Numbered from the stretch's first letter, positions 1 through 8,812 are shown. The stretch is DNA of 64,000 nucleotides from Lachnospiraceae bacterium (GCA_910574865.1 CAJTDN010000007.1:186001-250000); one strand, 5' to 3'. The notes: a model not told the origin generated them from the sequence alone. Program-made: numbers and translations.

Positions 1-408
1 GAACTCGGCTTGATTTTCGCCCTCTGCCTGATTTTGGTGTGCGTGAGTTGCTACGTGATGTTTCTCAATATCGCGATGGAAATTCGCAACCAGTTTTACA
101 AGCTGGTTGCGTTGGGCTTGGGAACGTGTTACATTTTCCAAGTGTTCTTGACCATCGGGGGGGTGACCAAGTTCATCCCGATGACCGGGGTGACGTTGCC
201 GCTCGTGAGTTATGGAGGAAGTTCCCTCTTGAGCACCATGATCATGTTTGGCATCATACAAGGGTTGTACATTATCAGGGAAGACGAGGAAAAGAAAAAT
301 CGGACAAGGGAGAGAAGAGGAAATCATGGCGTGGGAAGAACTGCAGACAGGAAGGCCCAAAAAGCAAAAGGAAGCTTCGAGGAAGTCCCCAAACAAAGAA
401 TTCGCTAG
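1..408 (+). CDS. ftsW: FtsW/RodA/SpoVE-family SEDS protein, C-terminal end (partial)
   Basis: The reading frame is open from base 1 and lacks its start. SEDS proteins are multi-pass membrane glycosyltransferases that polymerise peptidoglycan with a partner penicillin-binding protein. What remains shows two or three hydrophobic helices and the family's closing signature (GVTLPLVSYGGSS), preceded by ELG at the very start. A basic tail of about 45 residues follows. This tail overlaps the next gene, a class B-type transpeptidase, by 83 nt, which fits the usual SEDS/PBP pairing. FtsW, RodA and SpoVE cannot be told apart from this fragment, but a separate rodA lies at 49003-50142, so a divisional or sporulation paralogue is more likely. 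Confidence 0.85.
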   Translation, partial: ELGLIFALCLILVCVSCYVMFLNIAMEIRNQFYKLVALGLGTCYIFQVFLTIGGVTKFIPMTGVTLPLVSYGGSSLLSTMIMFGIIQGLYIIREDEEKKNRTRERRGNHGVGRTADRKAQKAKGSFEEVPKQRIR

Positions 409-1798
409 GGTGACCTATTTCTTCGTGCTCTTGTTTTTGGCACTGATGGTCTACCTGGTATATTTCAATACGGTGCAGGCGAAAGACATCATCAACAGCC
501 CTTATAATGAAAGGCAGGACAACTTTGCCGACCGCGTCGTCCGGGGGACGATTACCGACCGGAACGGAAACGTCCTGGCAGAAACACAGGTGCAGGAGGA
601 CGGGACGGAAGTCCGTCACTACCCGCAAGGAGCGTTGTTTGCCCACGTGGTCGGGTACAGCAGTCCGGAGTTTGGAAAAACGGGATTGGAATCGGTGGGT
701 AATTTTAATTTGCTGACCTCGAACGCTTTTTTCGTGGAAAAAATAAAGAATGAATTCCAAGGCCAAAAGAACCGGGGCGACACGCTCGTGACCACTTTGG
801 ACCTTCCGATGCAGCAGGCCGCGTCCGACGCGCTGGGCGACAACAAGGGCGCCGTTTTCGTGATGGAGGCCTCGACCGGGAAAATTCTGGTCATGCTCTC
901 GAAGCCTTCCTATGACCCGAACGATGTGGAAGACTCGTGGTATGTCCTCAATTCGGACGAGGAAAATTCCCCGTTCCTCAACCGGGTGACACAAGGGTTG
1001 TACGCGCCCGGCTCGACGTTTAAAATCGTCACGACTTTGGAATACATGCGCGAGAACGCGGACTACGCGAATTATTCTTTCGACTGCGCGGGAACGTTCG
1101 AACACCAGAACTTTGTCATGACCTGTTGGACCAAATCCGCGCAGGGGCTTTTGGACTTGCGCGGGTCGTTCGCCCAGTCATGTAACTGCTCATATGCAAA
1201 TATCGCCTTGACCCTCGACAGGGCCGCTTACCGCGATACCGCGGAAGAGTTGTTGTTCAACCAAAAGTTGCCGTCCTTATTGGATTATTCCAAAAGTTCC
1301 TTCGTGGTAACGGATGCCACGGGGGATTCGGAGCTGATGATGACTGCCATGGGACAAGGGAACACGCTGGCCAGCCCTTACCACATGGGACTCATCTGCG
1401 CGGCCATTGCCAACGGGGGGACGTTGATGGAGCCGTACCTGGTGGACAAAGTCACGAATTACACGGGCACGGAAATCAGCAAAAACGTACCGCGAAGTTT
1501 CCGCAGGTTGATGAGCGTGCAGGAGGCGGCACAATTGAAGGAATACATGCGCGCGGTGGTGGACGAGGGGACGGCGACGGCCCTTGGCGGCGGAAGCTAC
1601 AACGTGGCGGGCAAGACCGGCACGGCGGAGTACAGCCTGGTTGACGGGGAGAAAATGCATTCCTGGTTTGTCGGCTTCACCAACGTGGACAACCCGGAAC
1701 TGGTCATCTGCGTCACGGTGGAGGGTTACGACGGGAACGCGTCCGCACTGGCCGTGCCGATTGCCAAACAAGTGTTGGACGCATATTATAATCGCTAA
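326..1798 (+). CDS. Penicillin-binding protein, transpeptidase (PbpA-like)
   Basis: A 490-residue membrane-anchored transpeptidase that cross-links peptidoglycan outside the membrane. One N-terminal membrane helix (about residues 22-42) is followed by a short dimerisation region and the penicillin-binding domain. The three active-site motifs are present: STFK near residue 230, SCN near 284 and KTGTAE near 429. The ATG at 326 is chosen because AGAGG precedes it; an in-frame upstream start at 248 would lengthen it by 26 residues without a good ribosome site. It overlaps the FtsW-type gene, so the two probably act as a SEDS/PBP pair. It is shorter than PBP2 (51886-54762) and lacks that protein's insert. 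Confidence 0.9.
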   Translation: MAWEELQTGRPKKQKEASRKSPNKEFARVTYFFVLLFLALMVYLVYFNTVQAKDIINSPYNERQDNFADRVVRGTITDRNGNVLAETQVQEDGTEVRHYPQGALFAHVVGYSSPEFGKTGLESVGNFNLLTSNAFFVEKIKNEFQGQKNRGDTLVTTLDLPMQQAASDALGDNKGAVFVMEASTGKILVMLSKPSYDPNDVEDSWYVLNSDEENSPFLNRVTQGLYAPGSTFKIVTTLEYMRENADYANYSFDCAGTFEHQNFVMTCWTKSAQGLLDLRGSFAQSCNCSYANIALTLDRAAYRDTAEELLFNQKLPSLLDYSKSSFVVTDATGDSELMMTAMGQGNTLASPYHMGLICAAIANGGTLMEPYLVDKVTNYTGTEISKNVPRSFRRLMSVQEAAQLKEYMRAVVDEGTATALGGGSYNVAGKTGTAEYSLVDGEKMHSWFVGFTNVDNPELVICVTVEGYDGNASALAVPIAKQVLDAYYNR

Positions 1799-1851
1799 TA
1801 TCAGTATTGTTTGCGAGACGAAAATATCTTGACGGATAGGGTGAGGGTAAG

Positions 1852-2193
1852 ATGAGAATCAAATGTTTTTGTGACTTATACGTGAGCGAGGATTTAAAAG
1901 ACAAAAAGGAACAAGTCCTGGAAAATTTGACGGACACTTCCGCCTTCCACATGCCGGTATTCATCCTTACGCTGGCAGGGGGCGGGCATAACCAGTTGGA
2001 ATTCTTTTCCTCCGTCTTCTTAAGGCAACCGTATTATGAAGACAAGGAAATCTTCGTGGTAGGGCTGGCCGGAAGTTATTTCACCGCCGTCGGGCTGGTA
2101 AGGCAGATTTTCCTCGAGGTGATGGAAAAGACGAAAGACACGGGGATTCGTGAATATATCCGCGGACGTCAAAAGGCTTTTGAGGAAAATTGA
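1852..2193 (+). CDS. Uncharacterised 113-residue protein
   Basis: Not recognised. The protein is soluble-looking, with no signal peptide or clear membrane helix, and has a hydrophobic middle (FVVGLAGSYFTAVGLVRQI) flanked by charged ends. It starts with ATG after GGGTGAGGGTAAG and sits 53 nt after the transpeptidase and 65 nt before the DUF2953-type gene, all on one strand, so co-transcription is likely. The codon use resembles its neighbours, which supports a real gene. No catalytic motif can be named. Confidence 0.6.
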   Translation: MRIKCFCDLYVSEDLKDKKEQVLENLTDTSAFHMPVFILTLAGGGHNQLEFFSSVFLRQPYYEDKEIFVVGLAGSYFTAVGLVRQIFLEVMEKTKDTGIREYIRGRQKAFEEN

Positions 2194-2258
2194 CCGCACC
2201 GCGCGGATTTGGCCGTTTGTTTGGCCTTATCGCGCAAAAAACGAATGGGAGGGTAAAG

Positions 2259-3290
2259 ATGCATATCCTATTTCTGATTTTTAAAATTATTTGCTGGATT
2301 CTTTTGGTGGTTCTTTGCCTGGTAGTGCTGGCGGCGTGCCTGGTCTTGTTCACGCCCCTTCGATACCAGGTGCGGGCGAAGTGCGAGGGGGACGTTGCCA
2401 GCCTGGCGGCCGAAGCGGACTTTTCCGTCTTTTTCCACCTGGTTCGGGCCTCCGTCCGTTACGTGGATCAAAAATTGTCATGGCAGCTGGGAATCGCGTG
2501 GAAAAAAATTTCCAGCGAACCAGGAGCTTCGAAGGAAGACGAAGGCGAGGGCAAAAAGAAAGCGGAAGAAACGGAAAACGTCATGGACAAGCGAGAAGAT
2601 GTCCCTGTAAAGAAGGAAGCGGAAACTCCGATTGTCCCCGAAGCCCCTGCCGTGACACGTGGCGAGGAGGACGCGCGGGGACGAAAACAGCCGCTCGGGC
2701 AAGAGCGGCTAAAGCCGGCCAAAGAGGATTCCAAGCCAAAGCAATCGCCTAAAAACACCTTTGCCAAAGAAGATTCCAAACCGAAGGAATCTCCCCAAAA
2801 GACTTCCGCCAAAGAAGATTCCAAACCGAAGGAACCTTTGTTTGCGAAAATAAGCGACCTTGTGGAAAAGTTAAAATGTACATTTCAGGAAATTTGTGGT
2901 AAAATGGAGACGTTGCAAAAGAAAAAGGACGTCCTCGTGGATTTTGTCACGGACGAGGTGCATGCCGGCGCGTTAAAGAAGGTGCTTTTTGAGGTGAAAA
3001 AGTTGCTTCGCCGGTTGTTGCCTAAGAAGCTCCAGGCAAACGTCCGCTTTGGCTTCGAGGATCCGTCGGTGACGGGCAGGGTATTGGCCGGCGTGAGCGT
3101 GATATATCCTTCAATTTGCGAGCATTTGGACATCCGCCCTGATTTCGGGCAGGAAGTCCTGGAGGGTAGCATGTTCGTGAAAGGACAAGTCAGGGCATGC
3201 ATTTTCGCCGCCATGCTTTGCAACTTGTTGTTAAACGCGAACTGCAGGCGCACGTTGTTGGACATCAAGAACTTCAGCTTCGATGTTTGA
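2259..3290 (+). CDS. DUF2953-type membrane protein with lysine-rich repeats
   Basis: The protein has 343 residues. An N-terminal hydrophobic helix (residues 4-28) is followed by FTPLRYQV and a region typical of DUF2953 proteins, which in spore-formers are often found beside gerW/ytfJ. The middle (about residues 85-195) is a highly charged, probably unstructured linker holding three tandem 15-residue repeats built on AKEDSKPK. The C-terminal part (KLQANVRFGFEDPSVTGRVLA) matches the conserved end of the family as I remember it. The ATG at 2259 follows GGGAGGGTAAAG; the frame is open further upstream without a comparable site. The next gene is gerW, so a role at the spore surface or membrane is possible but not shown. 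Confidence 0.7.
   Translation: MHILFLIFKIICWILLVVLCLVVLAACLVLFTPLRYQVRAKCEGDVASLAAEADFSVFFHLVRASVRYVDQKLSWQLGIAWKKISSEPGASKEDEGEGKKKAEETENVMDKREDVPVKKEAETPIVPEAPAVTRGEEDARGRKQPLGQERLKPAKEDSKPKQSPKNTFAKEDSKPKESPQKTSAKEDSKPKEPLFAKISDLVEKLKCTFQEICGKMETLQKKKDVLVDFVTDEVHAGALKKVLFEVKKLLRRLLPKKLQANVRFGFEDPSVTGRVLAGVSVIYPSICEHLDIRPDFGQEVLEGSMFVKGQVRACIFAAMLCNLLLNANCRRTLLDIKNFSFDV
2718..2843 (+). repeat. Three tandem 45-bp coding repeats
   Basis: Units start at 2718, 2763 and 2808 and each begins GCCAAAGARGATTCCAARCC. They encode AKEDSKPK followed by a short Ser/Pro/Thr stretch; the third unit is cut short. They lie inside the linker of the DUF2953-type protein. Confidence 0.9.
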
Positions 3291-3371
3291 GGATTTTGAA
3301 ATAGCGCCACTTTATGTGAGATGCGATACTTATGTTAGAACACTATATTATGTTTTTAGGAGGAAAGAAAA

Positions 3372-3764
3372 ATGGCAGGAACGAACAGTCTGGCAAACAC
3401 GGTGGAGGCATTGTTTAAGGGTATGGACGGTATCGTGTCCACGAAAACCGTCGTGGGGGACGCGATCAAGGTTGACAACGTGACCATCCTCCCGTTGATT
3501 GACGTATCATTCGGCATCGGGGCCGGGGAATTTGACGGGGAAAAGAAAGAAAAGGGCGGCGGCGGACTTGGCGGCAAAATCACGCCCAGTTCCGTGCTGG
3601 TCATCAAGGACGGTAACGCGCGCCTCGTCAACATCAAGAACCAGGATACGATTACGAAGCTTCTGGACATGGTGCCGGAGTTGCTTGACAAGTTCACGAC
3701 ACCCAAGGAAGACAAGGTGACGGAGGCCGACGTGTCCGAAATGCTTGATTCCGTCGAGAAGTGA
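3372..3764 (+). CDS. gerW: GerW/YtfJ-family sporulation protein
   Basis: A 130-residue protein matching the GerW (YtfJ) family: the N-terminal stretch ending in GMDGIVSTKTVVGD, then ILPLIDVSFGIGAG, a glycine-rich loop (GGGGLGGK) and the segment ending SSVLVIKDG. In Bacillus this forespore protein is needed for germination responses that rely on cortex lysis. A strong AGGAGG lies 8 nt before the ATG. It is preceded by the DUF2953-type gene, a pairing seen in other spore-formers. Together with the spore DNA protein at 8813 it is one of the best signs that this organism makes endospores. Confidence 0.9.
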   Translation: MAGTNSLANTVEALFKGMDGIVSTKTVVGDAIKVDNVTILPLIDVSFGIGAGEFDGEKKEKGGGGLGGKITPSSVLVIKDGNARLVNIKNQDTITKLLDMVPELLDKFTTPKEDKVTEADVSEMLDSVEK

Positions 3765-3858
3765 CATTCCCCGTGGAAATAAGGGTGAATCATTTTCGCC
3801 GTTTTTGCATATGATGGTATTAGAACGGGGAATTGGACGAAAGCGATGGACAGTATCT

Positions 3859-3999
3859 ATGAAGCGAGTGTTTGGTTTTGCCTTGTTGTGTGCCGGAAGC
3901 GGGATGCTGTGTATTTTGATGATACCGGTGACGTCCTTCCTGCGGGTAATTTTGCTTATCGGATGCATAGCGGCAGGATACGTGTTATTTTGTAAATGA
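3859..3999 (+). CDS. Small hydrophobic protein, 46 residues
   Basis: Two short hydrophobic helices, ending in GYVLFCK. Small proteins of this shape are common in Clostridia, but I cannot give a function. The ATG at 3859 has only a weak GGA ribosome site; longer in-frame starts exist at 3745 and 3811 but would add a polar, non-conserved-looking head. A 9-bp inverted repeat (3766-3774 with 3825-3833) lies between it and gerW. Confidence 0.5.
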   Translation: MKRVFGFALLCAGSGMLCILMIPVTSFLRVILLIGCIAAGYVLFCK

Positions 4000-4118
4000 C
4001 GTTGCGGGTACGAAGCGCATGGCAATTCGTGGAACACACGGTGACGCGGTGAGCGCGGCACGCAGGGCGGCACATGGCGTGTCACGCCTGCGTGCCATTT
4101 AAAAATAGGAAAAAGAAA

Positions 4119-4151
4119 AAAGACTCGGTATCATTTAGATATTGAGTCTTT
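4119..4151 (-). terminator. Rho-independent terminator of rpmB
   Basis: Read on the minus strand, AAAGACTC (4144-4151) pairs with GAGTCTTT (4119-4126) across a 17-nt loop and runs into a T-rich tract at 4101-4121. It lies about 50 nt after the rpmB stop. Confidence 0.75.
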
Positions 4152-4202
4152 CACTTTTGTTCGTTTGAAGAAAAAACCGCGTGCATTATCCGATGCCCGG
4201 CT

Positions 4203-4388
4203 TCAGGCACGTTCCACGCGGCCGGACCGCAGGCAAGACGTGCACACGTACATCTTCTTGGAACCGCCTTCCGTCTTCACGCGTACGGACTTGATGTTCG
4301 ACCTCCACATCTTGGGGGACTTTCTATTCGAGTGACTTACGTTGTTTCCAAAATGGACACTCTTATCACAAATAGCGCATTTAGCCAT
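4203..4388 (-). CDS. rpmB: 50S ribosomal protein L28
   Basis: A 61-residue protein of the large ribosomal subunit. The N-terminus MAKCAICDKSVHFGNNVSHS and the later CTSCLRSGRV give the CxxC pairs of the zinc-binding (C+) form of L28. Two ATG codons stand in tandem; 4388 is chosen because GGAGG is then 7 nt away. The gene stands alone between two divergent or convergent units, with its own promoter at 4443-4471 and its own terminator. It is oriented opposite to the Asp23-FakA-RecG unit, an order often seen in Firmicutes. Confidence 0.95.
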   Translation of the reverse strand: MAKCAICDKSVHFGNNVSHSNRKSPKMWRSNIKSVRVKTEGGSKKMYVCTSCLRSGRVERA

Positions 4389-4442
4389 CATTGCACCTCC
4401 TAACAATCTGAAATCGTCCTTCACGGACTCGCAACACTAAGT

Positions 4443-4471
4443 ATTCTATCAGAAAGAGGGGGTGAATGCAA
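4443..4471 (-). promoter_or_regulatory. Promoter of rpmB
   Basis: On the minus strand: TTGCAT (4471-4466), 17-nt spacer, TAGAAT (4448-4443). The leader to the start codon is about 50 nt and contains a small GTCC/GGAC hairpin. Confidence 0.65.
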
Positions 4472-4499
4472 GAGTTTTTTATAATTCTGACTAATTTTC

Positions 4500-4528
4500 T
4501 TGCAATGTTTGGAAGAAAATAGTATACT
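4500..4528 (+). promoter_or_regulatory. Promoter of the Asp23-fakA-recG unit
   Basis: TTGCAA (4500-4505), 17-nt spacer, TATACT (4523-4528), about 50 nt before the Asp23-family gene. It is back to back with the rpmB promoter. Confidence 0.7.
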
Positions 4529-4586
4529 GTATAAGAAATTTTAGAAATTTTCTGCCAAAAACCATTTAGAATGGAGGGAATATAGG

Positions 4587-4946
4587 ATGAAAGGTAGTAT
4601 GAGCACAGATTTGGGCATGATAACCATCAGCCCGGAAGTCATTGCCAAGTATGCAGGTTCCGTCGCCGTGGAGTGTTTCGGGATTGTCGGCATGGCGGCC
4701 GTCAACATGAAGGACGGGCTTGTCCGGCTTTTGAAGAAGGAGAGCCTGACCCATGGCATCCACATGGAAATAACCAATGACAACGAAATCACGTTGGACT
4801 TCCATGTGATTGTTTCCTATGGGGTGAACATCCTTTCGGTTTCGGACAACCTGGTGAACAACGTCAAGTACAAGGTAGAGGAATTCACCGGCATGAAAGT
4901 GCAAAAAATCAACATCTTCGTTGAAGGTGTAAGAGTGATTGATTAA
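4587..4946 (+). CDS. Asp23/Gls24-family protein (YloU-like)
   Basis: A 119-residue cytosolic protein of the Asp23/Gls24 (DUF322) family: GMITISPEVIAKYAG near the start, GIVGMAAV, and the C-terminal VKYKVEEFTGMKVQKINIFV. The family is linked to envelope stress and membrane attachment in Gram-positive bacteria, and in many genomes it lies directly before the fatty-acid kinase gene, as here (14 nt gap). GGAGGG lies 10 nt before the ATG. It is the first gene of an apparent unit with fakA and recG. Confidence 0.9.
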   Translation: MKGSMSTDLGMITISPEVIAKYAGSVAVECFGIVGMAAVNMKDGLVRLLKKESLTHGIHMEITNDNEITLDFHVIVSYGVNILSVSDNLVNNVKYKVEEFTGMKVQKINIFVEGVRVID

Positions 4947-4960
4947 GGAGGATAATTATC

Positions 4961-6622
4961 GTGGCAACGAAGACGATAAATGCGGAGCTGTTTACGAAAA
5001 TGTTTCTTGCCGGGGCAGCCAGCCTGGAAGCAAAAAAAGAGATGATTAATGAACTGAACGTATTTCCGGTTCCGGACGGGGATACGGGTACGAACATGAC
5101 GCTTACGATCATGTCGGCCGCGAAAGAGGTGACTTCGCTGGAATCGGCCGACATGCTTACCGTGTCGAAAGCGATTTCCTCCGGATCCCTGCGCGGTGCG
5201 CGCGGGAATTCCGGCGTCATCTTGTCCCAGCTTTTGCGCGGGTTCACGAAGGCAATTCGTGAGCACGACCAGATTGACGTGCAGATTTTGGCCTCCGCCA
5301 CCGAGCGGGCGACGGCCACCGCGTACAAAGCGGTCATGAAGCCGAAGGAGGGCACGATATTGACGGTTGCCAGGGGCGTTTCGGAAAAGGCCCGGGAACT
5401 GGCAGAGACGACCGACGACTTGGAGACGTTCATTCCAACAGTCATCGATTACGCCAAGGAGGTTCTTTTGAAGACTCCGGAAATGTTGCCGGTGCTCAAA
5501 GAGGCGGGCGTCGTCGATTCTGGCGGGCAGGGGCTGATTGAGGTGCTAAACGGGGCATATGACGCGTTTTTAGGAAAGGAAATCGATTACAGCGCCATCA
5601 AGTCGGCACCAGGCACCACGATGGTGAAGCCGCAGGCACAGGCCGGGGCGGACATCAAGTTCGGATATTGCACCGAGTTCATCATCATGACGGAAAAGGA
5701 ATTCACGCAGGCGGACGAGGACGGGTTCAAGGCTTACCTGGAGTCCATAGGCGATTCCATCGTCTGCGTGGCGGACGACGACGTCGTGAAGGTCCATGTG
5801 CATACGAACGATCCCGGACTGGCGATTCAGAAGGCGCTCACGTTCGGCCAGCTTTCCCGCATGAAGATTGACAACATGCGCGAGGAACACCAGGAAAAGC
5901 TGATCCGCGACGCGTCAAAGCTCGCAGAGGAGGCCGGGAAGGCGAAAAAGCAGGAACCTCGTAAGGAGGTGGGATTCATTGCCGTGTCCATCGGGCAAGG
6001 CTTGAACGACATTTTCCGCGAACTGGGCGTCGACTATATTATCGAGGGCGGGCAGACGATGAACCCGAGCACGGATGACATGCTGACGGCCATCGACCAT
6101 GTCAATGCCGACCACATTTTCATTTTGCCAAATAATAAGAACATCATCCTGGCAGCCAACCAGGCGCAGTCGCTCGTGAAGGACAAGGACATCATCGTGA
6201 TTCCGACCAAGACGGTCCCGCAGGGGATTACGGCGGTCATCAATTATATGCCGGATGAAAGCGCCGCGGCGAACGCGGAGCTGATGAAGGAAGAGATTTC
6301 GAACGTGAAGACGGGGCAGGTTACCTACGCCGTCCGCGACACCCATATTGACGACAAGGAAATCCACGAAGGCGACATCATGGGCATCGGCGACGACGGG
6401 ATTTTGGCGGTCGGGCAGTCCGTGGAAAAGACGGCGTTGGAGATGCTGTCCGTGATGGCGGGCGAGGACACCGAGCTGATCAGCCTTTACTATGGCGAGG
6501 ACGTCGGCGAGGCGGACGCCGGGGCCTTTGCCGAGGAAGTGCAAAAGGCGTACCCGGACGCGGACGTGGACATGCATTTTGGCGGGCAGCCGATTTATTA
6601 CTACGTGATTTCGGCAGAGTAA
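4961..6622 (+). CDS. fakA: Fatty-acid kinase catalytic subunit FakA (YloV, DAK2 fusion)
   Basis: A 553-residue protein that phosphorylates fatty acids held by a FakB (DegV-like) carrier, feeding phospholipid synthesis. The N-terminal Dak nucleotide-binding domain carries PVPDGDTGTNM (near residue 38) and GARGNSGVILSQ (near 85); the middle domain and a DegV-like C-terminal domain (EVGFIAVSIGQGLNDIF onward) complete the usual architecture and length. It starts with GTG at 4961 with AAGGAGGA 8 nt upstream. Its FakB partner is not in this window. Confidence 0.92.
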   Translation: MATKTINAELFTKMFLAGAASLEAKKEMINELNVFPVPDGDTGTNMTLTIMSAAKEVTSLESADMLTVSKAISSGSLRGARGNSGVILSQLLRGFTKAIREHDQIDVQILASATERATATAYKAVMKPKEGTILTVARGVSEKARELAETTDDLETFIPTVIDYAKEVLLKTPEMLPVLKEAGVVDSGGQGLIEVLNGAYDAFLGKEIDYSAIKSAPGTTMVKPQAQAGADIKFGYCTEFIIMTEKEFTQADEDGFKAYLESIGDSIVCVADDDVVKVHVHTNDPGLAIQKALTFGQLSRMKIDNMREEHQEKLIRDASKLAEEAGKAKKQEPRKEVGFIAVSIGQGLNDIFRELGVDYIIEGGQTMNPSTDDMLTAIDHVNADHIFILPNNKNIILAANQAQSLVKDKDIIVIPTKTVPQGITAVINYMPDESAAANAELMKEEISNVKTGQVTYAVRDTHIDDKEIHEGDIMGIGDDGILAVGQSVEKTALEMLSVMAGEDTELISLYYGEDVGEADAGAFAEEVQKAYPDADVDMHFGGQPIYYYVISAE

Positions 6623-6659
6623 GTTTGAAGCATGTAAGACATGGAGAAAATTGCATTTG

Positions 6660-6683
6660 GCGGCGGGTGGATAAGCCCGCCGC
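6660..6683 (+). other. GC-rich hairpin before recG
   Basis: GCGGCGGG (6660-6667) pairs perfectly with CCCGCCGC (6676-6683) across 8 nt. It ends 19 nt before the chosen recG ATG and has no T-run, so it is not a standard terminator. It could limit recG translation or stabilise mRNA. Confidence 0.5.
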
Positions 6684-6702
6684 TTATGGATATCATAGAA
6701 TC

Positions 6703-8724
6703 ATGAAAGAAAATGAACGAATCAGCGCGCTGAAAGGGATTGGCGAAAAGACGGAAAAGTTGTTCCAAAAACTGGACGTTTACACGGTGGGGGACTTGAT
6801 CCGTTATTTCCCGCACGGGTACGACGTGTATGAACCGCCGGTTCCCATCAGCGAGGTGGAAGAAAACCATGTGATGACGGTCAGCGGGGCCATTTACGGC
6901 AGGGTCTCGGTCGGCGGAAGCCCCAAGCTGCAAATCACGACGTCATATGTGAAGGATTTGACCGGAACCTTGAAGGTTGTCTGGTTTCGGATGCCTTTTT
7001 TAAAAAACATGTTGGCCGGCGGGGGGCAAATCACCCTCCGGGGCAGGGTCGTGCGCAAGAGGGACGGCCTTTTGATGGAGCATCCGGAAATTTTTTACCC
7101 GCCCGCGAAATACCGGGAAAAACTCGATTCCCTGCAGCCGGTCTATTCCCTGGCGAAGGGGCTGACCAACAACGGGATCCAAAAAGCGGTAAAGCAGGCG
7201 TTGTCGTCCTTGGAATTCTCCGAGGACGTGCTTCCTTCTTATATAAAACAAGAATACGGCCTGATGGATTACCAGGAGGCCGTGCGTGGGGTTCACTTTC
7301 CCCAGGAAAAGGAATTGTTTTATAAGGCGCGCGAACGCCTTGTATTTGAAGAGTTTTTTTTGTTCATCTTGTCGTTGCGTTTGTCGGCAGAAGAGAAGGG
7401 ACGGATGTTAAACGCCTACTGCATGCGACCGCAGCCCGTGATGGACGAATTTATACAAAAACTCCCGTTCGAACTGACCAACGCCCAGAAAGGCGCGTGG
7501 CGTGACGTGAAACGGGACATGGACGGCATCCACGTCATGTCGCGGCTGATACAGGGCGACGTGGGTTCCGGCAAGACCATCGTGGCACTGTTGGCGATGA
7601 TGTATGCGGGGCTAAACGGTTGTCAGGCGGTTTTGATGGCTCCCACGGAAGTCCTGGCAAGGCAGCATTTCCACACTTTTGAGGAAATGTTTCGGCAATA
7701 TGGCATTCCGCTCAAGGTGGAACTCCTGACCGGAACCATGACTGCCGCCCAGAAAAGATCCGCGTACGAGCGCGTCGAATTGGGGCTGTCACAGATTGTC
7801 GTCGGGACACACGCGCTGATACAGAAAGGCGTGACGTACCACAAGCTGGCCTTGGTGGTGACGGACGAGCAGCACCGCTTTGGCGTGAAACAGCGGGAAA
7901 TGCTGGCCCAGAAAGGGGATTCCCCGCACGTCCTCGTGATGAGCGCGACGCCGATTCCACGTACCCTAGCCATCATTTTGTATGGCGACCTGGACGTTTC
8001 CGTCATGGACGAGCTGCCGAAGAACCGTCTGCCGATAAAAAATTGCGTGGTGGACACGGGGTACCGGGCCACCGCCTATACATTTATGAAAAAGCAGATT
8101 GGTGAAGGGCGGCAATGTTACGTGATTTGCCCGATGGTCGAGGAAAGCGAGAACATGGAGGCGGAAAACGTGACGGACTATGCCAGGAACCTGCAAGAGT
8201 CCCTGGGCGGAAATGTCAAGGTGGCATGCCTGCACGGGAAGATGCGGCAGGCGCAAAAGGACGAAATCATGCTCGCGTTTGCCCAGAACCAAATACAAGT
8301 GTTGGTATCGACGACGGTCATCGAGGTGGGCATCGACGTTCCCAACGCCACGGTGATGCTGATTGAAAATTCCGAACGGTTCGGGCTTGCCCAGCTCCAC
8401 CAATTGCGCGGCCGGGTGGGACGTGGGGCGCACCAGTCCTACTGCATTTTCATGACGGCTTCAAAATCAAAAGAAACGAAAGAAAGGCTGGACATCCTGA
8501 ACCATTCAAACGACGGTTTCCACATTGCCAGTGAGGACCTGCGCCTGCGCGGCCCCGGCGACATCTTCGGCATCCGCCAGAGCGGCGTGATGAATTTTAA
8601 ATTGGGCGACGTTTACCAGGACGCGGCCATTTTGCAAAAAGCCGGCGAGGCGGCCGCGAAAACCTTGAAAAAGGAAGAAAGTTCCAGTGTAAAAGAGAGA
8701 TTCCTCCGCATACTATGGTTGTAA
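6703..8724 (+). CDS. recG: ATP-dependent DNA helicase RecG
   Basis: A 673-residue monomeric helicase that regresses stalled replication forks and branch-migrates Holliday junctions. The N-terminal wedge/OB region (ALKGIGEKTEKLFQKLDVYTVGDL) recognises branched DNA. Walker A is GDVGSGKT (near residue 285), motif II is DEQH (near 388), motif III SATPIPRTLA, and motif VI QLRGRVGRG. The length is normal. The ATG at 6703 is chosen by alignment with the family N-terminus; its ribosome site is weak and the frame is open back to 6625, just after fakA. The upstream hairpin at 6660-6683 may matter for expression. Confidence 0.95.
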   Translation: MKENERISALKGIGEKTEKLFQKLDVYTVGDLIRYFPHGYDVYEPPVPISEVEENHVMTVSGAIYGRVSVGGSPKLQITTSYVKDLTGTLKVVWFRMPFLKNMLAGGGQITLRGRVVRKRDGLLMEHPEIFYPPAKYREKLDSLQPVYSLAKGLTNNGIQKAVKQALSSLEFSEDVLPSYIKQEYGLMDYQEAVRGVHFPQEKELFYKARERLVFEEFFLFILSLRLSAEEKGRMLNAYCMRPQPVMDEFIQKLPFELTNAQKGAWRDVKRDMDGIHVMSRLIQGDVGSGKTIVALLAMMYAGLNGCQAVLMAPTEVLARQHFHTFEEMFRQYGIPLKVELLTGTMTAAQKRSAYERVELGLSQIVVGTHALIQKGVTYHKLALVVTDEQHRFGVKQREMLAQKGDSPHVLVMSATPIPRTLAIILYGDLDVSVMDELPKNRLPIKNCVVDTGYRATAYTFMKKQIGEGRQCYVICPMVEESENMEAENVTDYARNLQESLGGNVKVACLHGKMRQAQKDEIMLAFAQNQIQVLVSTTVIEVGIDVPNATVMLIENSERFGLAQLHQLRGRVGRGAHQSYCIFMTASKSKETKERLDILNHSNDGFHIASEDLRLRGPGDIFGIRQSGVMNFKLGDVYQDAAILQKAGEAAAKTLKKEESSSVKERFLRILWL

Positions 8725-8786
8725 CGTAAAGTTACAAAACAATAGAAAATAAAAAAGCAAAAAACGTAACGAAAAAGAAAAGTTAC
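8719..8786 (+). repeat. Two GTAAC/GTTAC inverted repeats before the spore gene
   Basis: TTGTAAC-5 nt-GTTACAA (8719-8737) straddles the recG stop, and a second GTAAC...GTTAC pair with an 11-nt loop follows near 8766-8786. The stretch between recG and the spore protein gene is A-rich. The strong promoter signals expected of vegetative genes are absent, which would fit sporulation-sigma control. Confidence 0.4.
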
Positions 8787-8812
8787 AAAAGTTGCAAAAG
8801 GAGGAAACAAAA

